A DNA stretch of 64,000 bases, taken from assembly GCA_045542735.1 (NCBI GenBank), contig JAZQLQ010000008.1:1-64000 (forward strand). The letters are read 5' to 3'. Within the stretch, counting starts at the first letter, position 1, and each line of letters starts with the position of its first letter. The notes under the pieces are model-generated. The model made no database searches. It was not told where the DNA came from and saw nothing but the letters and a program-made list of their open reading frames with translations. This DNA comes from UBA2882 sp045542735 (lineage in GTDB: Bacteria; Bacillota; Clostridia; Lachnospirales; Lachnospiraceae). The position numbers were made by a program, and so were the translations under genes. Positions 1-9,462 of this stretch are shown here, piece by piece.

Positions 1-1184
1 ATATCATCCGGAACATTTTGTCCGCATGTTACATAGGACATTGCTGCACCTGTATACAATTTTAAATTCAAAAGATTCCCCAAAGTTGTTGTCTCGTCAA
101 GTTTTGTAAATATCAGATTATAATCCGTCATCTCCTTATACGAATCGGCGATACTGAGAAGATCCCTGTACTTGGTCGTGGCACTCACAACCAGATAGAC
201 CTCTTTTTCAGTCTTTCCGTCCAGCGCACAAATCATCTCTTTCATCGTATTTCGAAGTTCTACATTGTTTTGCGAATGACCTGCTGTATCGATTAAAATA
301 TAGTCATACTCTTTAAAATCTGAAATAGCAGTCTGAATCTCCGTTGCTGTGTATATAACACGGAACGGCACTTCCAGAATATTTGCATACGTACGAAGCT
401 GCTCCGCTGCTGCAATTCGATAGGTGTCCGCAGTCAGAAGTGCAATTTTTTTCTTCTGTTCCACCGACAATTTCGATGCCAGTTTTGCAATCGTCGTTGT
501 CTTTCCCACTCCGGTCGGTCCGAGAAAATAAATCACTTTCGGTCCGCTCTGCGCCGGCGTAATGGTGTGTGATTTGCCGAACTTTAATACCATCTTCTGA
601 TATACATTGGAGAGAATGAAATCAATAGGCATATTCGGTTTCATCGTACGGTCCAGATCATCAATCAACTGATTGGCATACTTTTCATTGAGTTCATTTT
701 CCAGCATGACATTGTACAGCAATCTGAAAAATTCTACATTTTCATTTTTATCAGCTTTTTGTGTATCTTCTTTTTGACTAATCTGCTTTTCCAGCATACT
801 CTGGATCATCGTATTAAGTTTTTCTTCTATGACACTGTCTTCTTTTTTATCTGCCGGCTTTTCAAAAGGTGCTTTTTCTGCTTTTACCATTTCTTTCGCC
901 GGTCCCTCACGGTCAGGTTCTGTCTTTTGCGTTTCCTCTTTGCGCACCTGACTTTGTGCAATCTCACTGACTGCTGCCACCGCTAAGCGAAGATTTGCTG
1001 TCTGATCCACCGGTTCTTCTTCCAGCGCAACCGTCACTTCAATCATCTGAGGTTTCAGTATGCTGAACAAACCTTTTTTCTTCACTTGTTTAACATTCAT
1101 AAGAACAACGGAATTACCAAGTTCTTTTTGGGCCAGCTCCATCGCTTCCGCTTCCGTTTTCCCTTGAAACTTTTTGATAATCAT
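1..1184 (-). CDS. flhF: Flagellar biosynthesis GTPase FlhF (3' end outside window)
   Basis: FlhF is an SRP-type GTPase that helps set the position and number of flagella at the membrane. About 394 codons are present. The N-terminus MIIKKFQGKTEAEAM is typical of the family. The P-loop GPTGVGKTT lies near residue 219, the DTAGHSQNN motif follows, and a GQNVPDD motif sits close to the window edge, so only a short C-terminal piece should be missing. Between the N-terminus and the GTPase domain is a charged, low-complexity linker, as expected. The ATG directly abuts the flhA stop codon, which suggests translational coupling. Identification is secure; the true end cannot be seen. Confidence 0.95.
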   Translation of the reverse strand, partial: MIIKKFQGKTEAEAMELAQKELGNSVVLMNVKQVKKKGLFSILKPQMIEVTVALEEEPVDQTANLRLAVAAVSEIAQSQVRKEETQKTEPDREGPAKEMVKAEKAPFEKPADKKEDSVIEEKLNTMIQSMLEKQISQKEDTQKADKNENVEFFRLLYNVMLENELNEKYANQLIDDLDRTMKPNMPIDFILSNVYQKMVLKFGKSHTITPAQSGPKVIYFLGPTGVGKTTTIAKLASKLSVEQKKKIALLTADTYRIAAAEQLRTYANILEVPFRVIYTATEIQTAISDFKEYDYILIDTAGHSQNNVELRNTMKEMICALDGKTEKEVYLVVSATTKYRDLLSIADSYKEMTDYNLIFTKLDETTTLGNLLNLKLYTGAAMSYVTCGQNVPDD

Positions 1185-3218
1185 TTACGCACTCACCATC
1201 CCTACAGATTGTAACTCCACATTGGTTTCCACTTCATTGTAAGACACCACGATCAGATCCTTAAAATAGTCCTCCGTCAGACGTTTGAAATACATACGGA
1301 CAATCGGTGATGTTATAATAATCGGATTTTTTCCGAGACTTTCCAGTTTTTCTACTTCTGCCTGTACACTTGCCATAACCGCTTTCGTGCGTTCCGGTGC
1401 AAGTGTCAGATATGCTCCCTGTTCTGTCTGTTTCACACTGCCCATAATTTCCTGTTCCACCTTCGGATCCAACGTAATTACGCTGGTCGTCTCATTGGCC
1501 GGAAAATAACGGGCGGAAATTGCACGTTTTAAACTTTGTCTTGCATACTCCGTCAAAATATCCGTATCACGTGTCGTCGGCGCATAATCTGCCATTGTTT
1601 CAAATATGGTAAGAAGATCACGGATGGAAATACCTTCTTTGAGAAGGTTCTGAAGCACTTTCTGCACTTCACCGAGACCGAGCATCTTAGGCACAAGTTC
1701 TTCGACAATGGACGGATTGCTTTCCTTCAAATTGTCCACCAGATTCTGTACATCCTGACGACTTAACAATTCCGCAATATGCTGGCGGATCACTTCTGTC
1801 AAATGCGTTGCAATAATGGACGGCGGATCTACTACGGTATATCCGAGACTTTCCGCACGCTCTCTCTGACCTTCGGTAATCCATACCGCCGGAAGATGGA
1901 AGGACGGCTCAAACGTCTTGATACCGGTAATCTCCTCTTCCACATATCCCGGATTCATTGCCATATAATGATCAAAGAGAATTTCTCCCTCACTAACCTG
2001 AATTCCTTTGATTTTAATAATATACTGATTCGGATTCAGCTGAATGTTATCTCGCAAACGAATGATCGGTACTATAGTTCCCAGTTCAAGTGCGATCTGT
2101 CTACGTATCATAACCACACGGTCAAGCAGGTCTCCGCCCTGATTAACATCCGCCAGCGGAATAATACCATAACCAAACTCCAACTCGATAGGGTCCACCT
2201 GAAGCAAGGAAGTAACATTTTCCGGTTGCCGTATCTCTTCCGCCGCCGCTTCATCGGTATCCACTTCACTCTCAATCTTGGCAGTTTCAATCTCTGCTTC
2301 AATATTGCGTGCAACCAGAATAAAGCAAAGTCCTAAGGTCACAAACAACAATACATTTAACGGTGTGACAATACCAAGGAAGCAAATGATTGCTCCAACC
2401 AGATAAAGAACCTTGGGCATACCAAATAACTGGCTGACCAAAACAGAACCAAAATCAGCATCTTTACTACCTTTCGTTACCAAAATACCGGTAGAAAGAG
2501 AGATTAACAGCGAGGGAATCTGACTCACCAAACCATCACCAATGGTCAAAATTGTATATTTGCTTAAGGCATCGGCAATCTCCATCCCTTCACGGGTCAT
2601 ACCCATGGCAATACCACCGATGATATTTACAGCGGTAATAATCAGACCTGCGGTTGCATCTCCTTTTACATACTTAACCGCACCATCCATGCTACCGAAA
2701 AAGCTGGATTCCTGCTGAATTTTTTCCCTTCTTTTTTTTGCTTCTGCATCTGTGATAGCTCCCGTATTCAAGTCAGCATCAATTGCCATCTGTTTACCGG
2801 GCATGGCATCCAAGGTAAAACGCGCCGTTACTTCAGCTACACGCTCGGAACCTTTGTTGATAACCATAAACTGAATAATAATCAGAATGATAAATACAAT
2901 GGCACCCATAATCAAATCGCCGCCACCTACGAAGTTACCGAAGGTCATAACTACATTACCCGGATCACCTGTGGTCAGAATCAATCTGGTAGAGGATACG
3001 TTCAATGCAATACGAAAAATGGTTGTAAACAGCAAAATCGTCGGGAAATAAGACATATCCAATACTTCTTTTGCAAACATACAACGGAACAAAATAGTAA
3101 ATGCAATTGCCATATTAATGGCAAGTAAAATATCCAGAAGTAAGGCAGGAATCGGTACAATCAACATGATAAAAGCTGCCAATACATATAATGCAACGCC
3201 TATATCCGCTTTTTTCAT
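1185..3218 (-). CDS. flhA: Flagellar export gate protein FlhA
   Basis: FlhA is the large inner-membrane subunit of the flagellar type III export gate; its cytoplasmic domain docks chaperone-substrate complexes and supports proton-driven export. At 677 residues it has the usual length. The first half (about 1-310) is a run of hydrophobic segments including the family signature RIALNVSSTRLIL at residues 69-81. The second half (about 350-677) is the soluble docking domain. An AAAGGAGG ribosome binding site precedes the ATG. It sits between flhB and flhF, the usual order in Clostridia. Confidence 0.97.
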   Translation of the reverse strand: MKKADIGVALYVLAAFIMLIVPIPALLLDILLAINMAIAFTILFRCMFAKEVLDMSYFPTILLFTTIFRIALNVSSTRLILTTGDPGNVVMTFGNFVGGGDLIMGAIVFIILIIIQFMVINKGSERVAEVTARFTLDAMPGKQMAIDADLNTGAITDAEAKKRREKIQQESSFFGSMDGAVKYVKGDATAGLIITAVNIIGGIAMGMTREGMEIADALSKYTILTIGDGLVSQIPSLLISLSTGILVTKGSKDADFGSVLVSQLFGMPKVLYLVGAIICFLGIVTPLNVLLFVTLGLCFILVARNIEAEIETAKIESEVDTDEAAAEEIRQPENVTSLLQVDPIELEFGYGIIPLADVNQGGDLLDRVVMIRRQIALELGTIVPIIRLRDNIQLNPNQYIIKIKGIQVSEGEILFDHYMAMNPGYVEEEITGIKTFEPSFHLPAVWITEGQRERAESLGYTVVDPPSIIATHLTEVIRQHIAELLSRQDVQNLVDNLKESNPSIVEELVPKMLGLGEVQKVLQNLLKEGISIRDLLTIFETMADYAPTTRDTDILTEYARQSLKRAISARYFPANETTSVITLDPKVEQEIMGSVKQTEQGAYLTLAPERTKAVMASVQAEVEKLESLGKNPIIITSPIVRMYFKRLTEDYFKDLIVVSYNEVETNVELQSVGMVSA

Positions 3219-3275
3219 ATACCGTCTCCTCCTTTCTGTCTGTTATTTATATATCACAACATTATGTAAACCTAA

Positions 3276-4385
3276 CTAAATTTTCCCTTGTGCGTGGTAA
3301 ACCATCGCCAGTACCTCAGCTACAGCCTGATACAGCTCCGGAGGCACCTGCTCTCCAATTTCCACGTTATAATACAACATTCTGGCAAGTGGCTTATTTT
3401 CTACGATCTCAACGGAATGCTCCTTCGCCACTTCCTTGATTTTCTGTGCCAGGAAATCTTCACCCTTGGCAACAACAATGGGCGCTGCCGCCACTTCCGT
3501 ATCATATTTAACCGCTACCGCAAAGTGGGTCGGGTTGGTAATGACGACGTCCGCCTCAGGCAACTGTTGCATCATACGCCTACGGGAAGCTTCCTGCATT
3601 TTCTGTCGGATTTTACCTTTAATCTGAGGATCACCTTCAGACTGTTTGTATTCGTCCTTTACTTCCTGTTTGGTCATCATCTGATCATTATGGAACTTAC
3701 GCTTCTGATAGATATAATCCACTGCCGCTATAATAATATAAATGAACGAAACCTTTAATCCAAAGTCAATAGCAAGCGCTCCCGCTTCCTGAATCCCCTG
3801 CCAAAGGGGCATATTAAACAATAGGTAAATAATGTTAACATTATCTTTAAACGTGTCGTATGCTACCCATCCAATCAAAAGGATCTTGGCAATGGACTTG
3901 ACCAATTCCATCAATGACTGGGTGGAAAAAATCCGTTTAAATCCGCTAATTGGACTTAGTTTATTGAATTTAGGTGCCAAAGGCTTTGCGGTAATCATCC
4001 ATTTTATCTGTAGCATATCTGACAAAAATGCCACAATAAATCCAATAATAAAAAAGGGCGCAACCGCAATGACCACATCAATTAATGTATCCTGCAATAA
4101 TAAATAAAAAGATTGGGTCTGCACAAAACCGTTTTCCATCTTAATCACTTGCGGTATCTTATCATATATAAAAGAGAATACACTTAAAAATCGTTCTCCC
4201 AGAAAGCCCATTCCAAACTTTAAAATCAGGAATAATGCAATCAGACCGGTCGCATTGGCAATTTCCCTACTTTTGGCAACCTGACCTTCTTTTCGCGCAT
4301 CATCCAGCTTCTTGGCGGTAGGTTCTTCTGTCTTTTCACCGCCGGGACCTTCCTTGGCAAAGAACTGCAAATCATATGCAATCAT
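3276..4385 (-). CDS. flhB: Flagellar export switch protein FlhB
   Basis: FlhB switches the export apparatus from rod/hook substrates to filament substrates. The 369-residue protein has a short charged N-terminus, four hydrophobic segments (about 45-240) and a cytoplasmic domain containing the autocleavage motif NPTH, with cleavage expected between Asn284 and Pro285. The start ATG overlaps the fliR stop in an ATGA arrangement, so the two are probably translationally coupled. The FliK-type partner that triggers the switch is encoded at 14849-16279 in the same operon. Confidence 0.97.
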   Translation of the reverse strand: MIAYDLQFFAKEGPGGEKTEEPTAKKLDDARKEGQVAKSREIANATGLIALFLILKFGMGFLGERFLSVFSFIYDKIPQVIKMENGFVQTQSFYLLLQDTLIDVVIAVAPFFIIGFIVAFLSDMLQIKWMITAKPLAPKFNKLSPISGFKRIFSTQSLMELVKSIAKILLIGWVAYDTFKDNVNIIYLLFNMPLWQGIQEAGALAIDFGLKVSFIYIIIAAVDYIYQKRKFHNDQMMTKQEVKDEYKQSEGDPQIKGKIRQKMQEASRRRMMQQLPEADVVITNPTHFAVAVKYDTEVAAAPIVVAKGEDFLAQKIKEVAKEHSVEIVENKPLARMLYYNVEIGEQVPPELYQAVAEVLAMVYHAQGKI

Positions 4386-5167
4386 GCCATCAACGCCTCC
4401 ACAAACGAAACTATCATAGTCTTCATTTCCGTAAATATAAAATCAGAGATATAAGGCAACATGCCTACGGTCAAAAACATGACCACCAATCCCATTAATA
4501 ACTTAATCTGAATACCAACCGCAAACATATTCATCTGCGGTGCTACTTTTGCCATAATACCCAACACACAGTTGGTAATCAACATGGCACAAAAAATCGG
4601 CAAACAAATCCGAAAACCGATGTTGATATAATCACCCAGAAATACAATGATAGACTCCAACATCAAATCACTGTGAAATACCGCACCATTTACCGGAATT
4701 AAGCTAAAAGTCTCTACCAGTGCTTTAATCAGATAATGGTGCATGTCCGTCATAACCAGAATCATCAACACCAGATATTGGTATAAAACACCGGAAACAC
4801 TACTCATTTCCTTGGTCGTAGGATCATACATACTTGCCATGGCAAGTCCGATTTCCATATCAATCATACGTCCGGCAAATACAATAATGGAATTACAGAT
4901 GCCGGCCGCCAACCCGATAATCAAACCGGTTAAGGCTTCTTTTAATACAATGACGGCATATTCCAAAACCGTCTCATAAACCATTTGTTCATGCGGATAA
5001 ATCGATTGATAAATCAAATAAGATAAAAATACACCAATGGTAATCTTTACCCTTGCAGGTGTATTTGTCATACTAAAGAACGGAGCTACAAAAATAAAAC
5101 AAGTCACGCGGACCAGTACCAACAGATAAAACTCCAATTCATACATGGAAAATGAATAGTCAATCAT
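4382..5167 (-). CDS. fliR: Flagellar export gate protein FliR
   Basis: FliR forms the central export channel with FliP and FliQ. The 261-residue protein is almost entirely hydrophobic, with about six membrane segments, and has conserved FliR stretches such as VKEALTGLIIGL and DMEIGLAMASMYDP. The ATG is preceded by AGGTGATGTT. The gene starts 4 bp after the fliQ stop and overlaps flhB by 4 bp, giving the standard fliP-fliQ-fliR-flhB-flhA order. Confidence 0.95.
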   Translation of the reverse strand: MIDYSFSMYELEFYLLVLVRVTCFIFVAPFFSMTNTPARVKITIGVFLSYLIYQSIYPHEQMVYETVLEYAVIVLKEALTGLIIGLAAGICNSIIVFAGRMIDMEIGLAMASMYDPTTKEMSSVSGVLYQYLVLMILVMTDMHHYLIKALVETFSLIPVNGAVFHSDLMLESIIVFLGDYINIGFRICLPIFCAMLITNCVLGIMAKVAPQMNMFAVGIQIKLLMGLVVMFLTVGMLPYISDFIFTEMKTMIVSFVEALMA

Positions 5168-5171
5168 AACA

Positions 5172-5441
5172 TCACCTGATATAAATGGAGAAATCAGACC
5201 ACAGTTCTGTCATAAATCCGGATAAAGAATCCAGCATCCAACTGCCAAGTAACATCAAACATAAAAAAACCGCAATAATTTTCGGTACAAAAGTCAATGT
5301 CTGCTCCTGAATAGACGTAACTGTCTGAAAAATACTGATAATCAAGCCAACAACCAGCGATACCAATAAAACAGGGGCAGAAACTTTTATAATCAAGTAC
5401 AATGCCTGATTAGCCATTTGAATCACATAATTGATATCCAT
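5172..5441 (-). CDS. fliQ: Flagellar export gate protein FliQ
   Basis: FliQ is a small two-helix membrane protein of the FliPQR export gate. I start it at the ATG at 5439-5441 (MDINYVIQMANQAL), giving 89 residues, the usual family length. The reading frame is open six codons further to a GTG, but that GTG lies inside GTGAGG, which is better read as the ribosome binding site for the ATG. Two hydrophobic helices (about 12-40 and 50-75) flank the conserved sequence SIQEQTLTFVPK. Confidence 0.94.
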   Translation of the reverse strand: MDINYVIQMANQALYLIIKVSAPVLLVSLVVGLIISIFQTVTSIQEQTLTFVPKIIAVFLCLMLLGSWMLDSLSGFMTELWSDFSIYIR

Positions 5442-5492
5442 AACCGGTTTCTGCCTCACTTTCTTTCATGTTTCGTATCTCTGTCTGCTTCG

Positions 5493-6386
5493 TCAGTAGA
5501 ATGTTTTGACCAGATTTACAATAATCAAATTCCATCCGTCCGCCAAAACAAATAATAAAATCTTAAACGGCATGGAAATCGTCGTAGGTGGTAACATCAT
5601 CATACCCATACTCATAAGAGCTGACGACACTACCATATCTATGACAATAAATGGAATATAAATCACAAAACCAATAATAAACGCTGTTCGCAGTTCACTA
5701 ATCATAAATGCCGGAATCAATGCACTGGTGGGAATATCATCCAGTTCTCCGGTCCATTCGTATCCACCAATTTCACAAAAGATCTTGGCATCTTTCGTCT
5801 GGGTCTGCTCATACATAAACTCACGCAAGGGTTCTAAACCAAGCTCCAATGCCTCTTCCTGGGTGATCTGTCCGGCTTCAAAAGGCTTGATGGCCGTCTC
5901 ATTAATCTCTGTAATAACGGGATTCATAATAAAGAATGTCAAAAACAGAGACAATGCAATAATCACCTGGTTGGGGGGCGCTGTCTGTGTATTGAGTGCC
6001 GCCCTTGTAAAATGCATAACAATGATAATTCTGGTAAATGACGTTAAACAAATAATGAGAATAGGTGCCAATGCAATTCCCGTCAAGATTAATAAGATTC
6101 TCAACGCGCCTGCAATAGTTCCATTCCCATCATTGTATGTAACGGTTACCTCATTGTCTATATTCAATTCAGCTAATTCATCTGCATCCTCCGAACTACC
6201 CGGTTCACGGATATTGGTCCTGTCATCTTCCGTTCCTGCTTCGGGGGTAGATGTAAGCGCACCACCAACACTTGCAGCTTTTGCCTGTACACCGGTACCG
6301 ACAAACAAAACTCCAAGCATAAGCACAAACATCAGAAATCGAAGAATGCACTTTTTATTTAAGACTTTACGAGTGTTCTTCTTCAT
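5493..6386 (-). CDS. fliP: Flagellar export gate protein FliP
   Basis: FliP is the main structural component of the export channel. The protein has a cleavable signal peptide (about 1-37), then an acidic segment (about 40-88), then the membrane domain with family motifs such as LTSFTRIIIVMHF and PPNQVIIALSLFLTFF. At 297 residues it is longer than the usual 210-255, and the extra length lies in the signal peptide and acidic stretch. The 5' end overlaps fliO by 20 bp, so its ribosome binding site lies inside fliO. Confidence 0.95.
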   Translation of the reverse strand: MKKNTRKVLNKKCILRFLMFVLMLGVLFVGTGVQAKAASVGGALTSTPEAGTEDDRTNIREPGSSEDADELAELNIDNEVTVTYNDGNGTIAGALRILLILTGIALAPILIICLTSFTRIIIVMHFTRAALNTQTAPPNQVIIALSLFLTFFIMNPVITEINETAIKPFEAGQITQEEALELGLEPLREFMYEQTQTKDAKIFCEIGGYEWTGELDDIPTSALIPAFMISELRTAFIIGFVIYIPFIVIDMVVSSALMSMGMMMLPPTTISMPFKILLFVLADGWNLIIVNLVKTFY

Positions 6387-6765
6387 GTTTATCTGCCGCT
6401 TTCATATCGGTCTTCTGTATCAGACTCTTTGCCTTTTTTAACATCTCATCAAACTGTACCGGTTCAGTAACTCCTTCCGGAATCACAATCTCATCTTCCG
6501 AAAGCTCTGCCAGCAAAGTGACAGTATCCTTGCAAACTGCAACCGCCACATATCTCTGACCAATACGCAGGATTTGTACCACATTGTTTTGAGAAATACG
6601 GAAAGAATCAATCATTTCAAAATTGTTCCCCCGCATTTTCCCTTTTTGAAATCCTGCAATATATCTGGATGTCAGCCATGTGGCTCCCAGCACAAATACA
6701 AATATAATCAGAACTGTAAAAAACTGTACAACAGAGTCTACTTTTGACGCTACTGTAAGTAACAT
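6367..6765 (-). CDS. fliO: Flagellar biosynthetic protein FliO
   Basis: FliO is a poorly conserved single-pass membrane protein that assists assembly of the FliP ring. The 132-residue product has one N-terminal membrane helix (about 15-35) followed by a small cytoplasmic domain (MRGNNFEMIDSFRI and following) and a charged tail ending HEEEHS. The assignment rests on this architecture and on its place between cheY and fliP. It overlaps fliP by 20 bp. The upstream ribosome binding site (TAGG) is weak. Confidence 0.85.
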   Translation of the reverse strand: MLLTVASKVDSVVQFFTVLIIFVFVLGATWLTSRYIAGFQKGKMRGNNFEMIDSFRISQNNVVQILRIGQRYVAVAVCKDTVTLLAELSEDEIVIPEGVTEPVQFDEMLKKAKSLIQKTDMKAADKHEEEHS

Positions 6766-6767
6766 GC

Positions 6768-7130
6768 TTAGCCTACTACTTTCTTAACTGCTTCGATAAC
6801 ACGGTCTGCCTGGAAAGGTTTAACGATAAAATCCTTTGCTCCGGACTGGATGGACTCGATAACCATCGCCTGCTGTCCCATAGCAGAACACATGATAACC
6901 TGTGCTCCGGGATCTCCTGCCTTAATCTGTTTTAACGCCTGGATTCCATCCATTTCCGGCATGGTAATATCCATTAAAACAAGATCCGGTTTTACTTCGT
7001 TGTATTTTTCAACTGCTTTCAAACCGTTTTCTGCTTCTCCGGCTACATTGTAACCATTCTTGGTTAAAATGTCCTTAATCATCATACGCATGAATGCTGC
7101 ATCATCACAAATTAAAATATTTTTAGCCAT
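6768..7130 (-). CDS. cheY: Chemotaxis response regulator CheY
   Basis: This is a stand-alone receiver domain of 120 residues. The acidic pair D9-D10, the phospho-acceptor D54 in LVLMDITMPEMDG, the Ser/Thr switch in MCSAMG and the lysine of FIVKPF are all visible. There is no output domain, which fits a CheY that binds FliM and the CheC-like module of FliY. It lies between fliY and fliO, where cheY also sits in Bacillus. In Firmicutes CheY-P usually favours smooth swimming, but that is family knowledge rather than something visible here. Confidence 0.95.
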   Translation of the reverse strand: MAKNILICDDAAFMRMMIKDILTKNGYNVAGEAENGLKAVEKYNEVKPDLVLMDITMPEMDGIQALKQIKAGDPGAQVIMCSAMGQQAMVIESIQSGAKDFIVKPFQADRVIEAVKKVVG

Positions 7131-7140
7131 TTTCTCTCTC

Positions 7141-8424
7141 CTAAATTCCCTTATTGTTAATGATTTCAGTTACTCTGATACCAAAACTTTCTTCGATAAC
7201 TACTACTTCGCCTTTGGCAACGAATTTACCGTTTACCAATACATCAATAGGCTCACCGGCAATCTTGTTTAGTTCAACAATAGTACCCGGTGCAAAATCC
7301 AAAATCTCTGCAATGGATTTTTTGGTCCTTCCAAGCTCCACCGTCACTTCCAACGGAACATCCATAATCAGGCCAATGTTTTCCTGACTGGGTATTGCTG
7401 AAAAATCCTGACTGAAGGACTGGAATTGTGCCGGCTGAATGTTCATATTCATCGGTTGTTGCATCTGTGGCATCGCCATCTGCGGCATCGCCATCTGCGG
7501 CATCGCCATTTGCGGCATTCCCATCTGTGGCATTCCCATCTGCGGCATTCCATAGTTCATGGCTCCCATATCAGGCATTGCCTGATTCATCATTGGTACC
7601 TCTTCCACTCTGGGCGGCACATAAGGCTCCGGTTCGGGTGCCTTGGGTGCCGGCTCGGGCTCGCTTCCCATTTGATTACCGATAAATATTTCATACAGTG
7701 ATCTGGCAAAATCAACAGGATATAACTGCATGATTGTACTGTCTACCAAATCTTCTATCTGCATCCGGAAAGAAATCTTTACAAAAGTACCTTCCAGAAA
7801 CGGCGCAATATCAGATGCCTTTTTGAACTCCATTAAATTTACAAGACTTGCTTCCGGCGGACTGATATCAATCATTCTGCCAAGCATGGAGGATAATGAT
7901 GTGGCAGAGGAACCCATCATCTGGTTCATCGCCTCGGAGATAGCACTCAAGTGTAATTCTCCCAACTCTCCCTCTGTATTGGTACCATCACCACCCATCA
8001 TCAGGTCAGTAATTACCTTTACATCTTGTTCCTTTAAAACCAAAATATTGGCTCCATCCAAACCTGTAGTATATTTAATCTGGATAAACACACAAGGCTT
8101 TTCGTATTCCTTCATTACGTTATCCCACTGTGCCATTGTGACAACCGGGGTAGAAATATCAACTTTTCTGTTAACCAAGGAATAAAGGGTTGTTGCCGAA
8201 GTACCCATACTGATGTTAGCAATTTCACCAATGGCATCCTTTTCGATGTCATCCAACTCTACATATCCCATGGTCGGAGCTGTCGGTTCCATTTCCACAA
8301 CAGGAATCGGGTTGCTTGATGCCAATGCTGCGGCTTCTTCTTCCAATGTGTCCATGGTGATATCTCCAGAAGCCATTCCGCTCAACAACGCATTAATCTC
8401 GTCTTGAGATAGCATTCCATCCAT
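7141..8424 (-). CDS. fliY: Flagellar switch phosphatase FliY with MPQM-repeat linker
   Basis: FliY combines a C-ring protein with a CheY-P phosphatase. Domains in order are: a FliM-like CheY-binding peptide (LSQDEINALLSG, 5-16); two CheC-type half-sites with intact catalytic patterns, D63/E67/N70 and S160/E164/N167; a Pro/Glu/Met-rich linker (about 252-345); and a C-terminal SpoA/FliN domain (about 350-427). The linker holds six tandem five-residue units, GMPQM three times then AMPQM three times, at residues 292-321. The ATG at 8424 has AGGAGG nine bases upstream, inside the end of fliM. At 427 residues it is longer than Bacillus FliY (about 378), and the linker could account for much of this. 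Confidence 0.95.
   Translation of the reverse strand: MDGMLSQDEINALLSGMASGDITMDTLEEEAAALASSNPIPVVEMEPTAPTMGYVELDDIEKDAIGEIANISMGTSATTLYSLVNRKVDISTPVVTMAQWDNVMKEYEKPCVFIQIKYTTGLDGANILVLKEQDVKVITDLMMGGDGTNTEGELGELHLSAISEAMNQMMGSSATSLSSMLGRMIDISPPEASLVNLMEFKKASDIAPFLEGTFVKISFRMQIEDLVDSTIMQLYPVDFARSLYEIFIGNQMGSEPEPAPKAPEPEPYVPPRVEEVPMMNQAMPDMGAMNYGMPQMGMPQMGMPQMAMPQMAMPQMAMPQMQQPMNMNIQPAQFQSFSQDFSAIPSQENIGLIMDVPLEVTVELGRTKKSIAEILDFAPGTIVELNKIAGEPIDVLVNGKFVAKGEVVVIEESFGIRVTEIINNKGI
7462..7551 (-). repeat. Six 15-bp tandem repeats inside fliY
   Basis: Six in-frame 15-bp units encode GMPQM three times and then AMPQM three times (FliY residues 292-321). Units differ at a few positions, including the Gly/Ala codon and wobble bases. 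They lie in the flexible linker between the CheC-like and SpoA domains. Because the unit is a multiple of three, copy-number slippage would change linker length without a frameshift. Confidence 0.95.
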
Positions 8425-8428
8425 TCTC

Positions 8429-9418
8429 CTATTCCTCCTCTCTTATTACCGATGTAATTCTTACCGCGTAGTTTTCTTTATTCACACCCGGTAAGGCTGT
8501 AAATTTCTTATAATTGCCCACATATACTTCCAACTCATCATCCACTCTGTTATCCAGCCGGATAATGTCTCCCACCTGCAAGGTAGAGAAGTCCATGACG
8601 GAAATAACGCTCTTACCAAGTACTGCTTTTAACGGAATATCTACGCGCTTGATCATGGCCTCAATATACTCCTGATAGGTTTCATCCGATACTTCCTGCA
8701 TCGTCGAGAACCAATACTTGGTATTTAACTTATCCATAATGCTTTCCAATGTGATAAAGGGAAGACATACATTCATAAATCCTTCCACATCGCCAATCTT
8801 CACATTTAATGTGACAATGGCAATCATCTCATTGGGTGCAATGATTTGTGCAAACTGGGGATTGGATTCGATTCGCTCCATAAACGGATCTAAATCCACA
8901 ACATTTTTCCATGGTTCACGCATCAATGTCATACACATGACCATGATTTTATCCAAAATCGATAATTCAATTTCTGAAAAATCCCTATTTTTATCCAAAG
9001 GCTGTCCGCCCCCACCAAGCATCCTGTCTATCATGGCATAACCAAGATTGGTCTGCAACTCAATGACTATATTACCGGGAAGGGGATTAAAGTTAATCAC
9101 TCCTAATATAACGGGGTTGCTAAGGGCATTGGTAAACTCTGAAAAAGTAACCGTTTCCGAACTGGCAACACTTATCTGGACATTCTTTCTAAGATATACC
9201 GGCAAGTTGGTGGACAACAATCGGCCATAATGCTCGAATATGATCTCTAGAGTACGCAGATGCTCTTTTGAGAACTTTGCCGGACGCTTAAAGTCATAAT
9301 TCTTGACCTGTTTCTCTGCGCTTTCCTTCATGTCCTCAACATCTAATTCGCCGCTACTAAGCGCTTGAAGTAAGTTATCTATCTCATTTTGGGATAATAC
9401 TTCACCCACCAAACTCAC
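8429..9418 (-). CDS. fliM: Flagellar motor switch protein FliM
   Basis: FliM forms the C-ring middle layer and binds CheY-P. The 329-residue protein starts with the CheY-binding peptide LSQNEIDNLLQAL (8-20). A central CheC-like domain without a clear phosphatase motif follows (about 45-230), including the conserved stretch MLGGGGQPLD. A C-terminal SpoA domain (about 250-325) ends the protein. The start has a Shine-Dalgarno sequence (GGAGGTGAG). The gene ends four bases before fliY, and fliY's ribosome binding site is inside fliM. Confidence 0.97.
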   Translation of the reverse strand: MSLVGEVLSQNEIDNLLQALSSGELDVEDMKESAEKQVKNYDFKRPAKFSKEHLRTLEIIFEHYGRLLSTNLPVYLRKNVQISVASSETVTFSEFTNALSNPVILGVINFNPLPGNIVIELQTNLGYAMIDRMLGGGGQPLDKNRDFSEIELSILDKIMVMCMTLMREPWKNVVDLDPFMERIESNPQFAQIIAPNEMIAIVTLNVKIGDVEGFMNVCLPFITLESIMDKLNTKYWFSTMQEVSDETYQEYIEAMIKRVDIPLKAVLGKSVISVMDFSTLQVGDIIRLDNRVDDELEVYVGNYKKFTALPGVNKENYAVRITSVIREEE

Positions 9419-9462
9419 CTCCTGTTCCTATCATATTTAATTTCACTTATGTATCTGTCAAA

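Noticed and set aside
7462..7551. Tandem 15-bp repeats as a CRISPR-like array
   Set aside because: The units are contiguous, without spacers, and encode a peptide repeat in frame.
7426..7701. Plus-strand open frame of His/Arg/Leu repeats opposite fliY
   Set aside because: It is the antisense shadow of the MPQM repeat; FliY is a clear, well-conserved protein with its own ribosome binding site.
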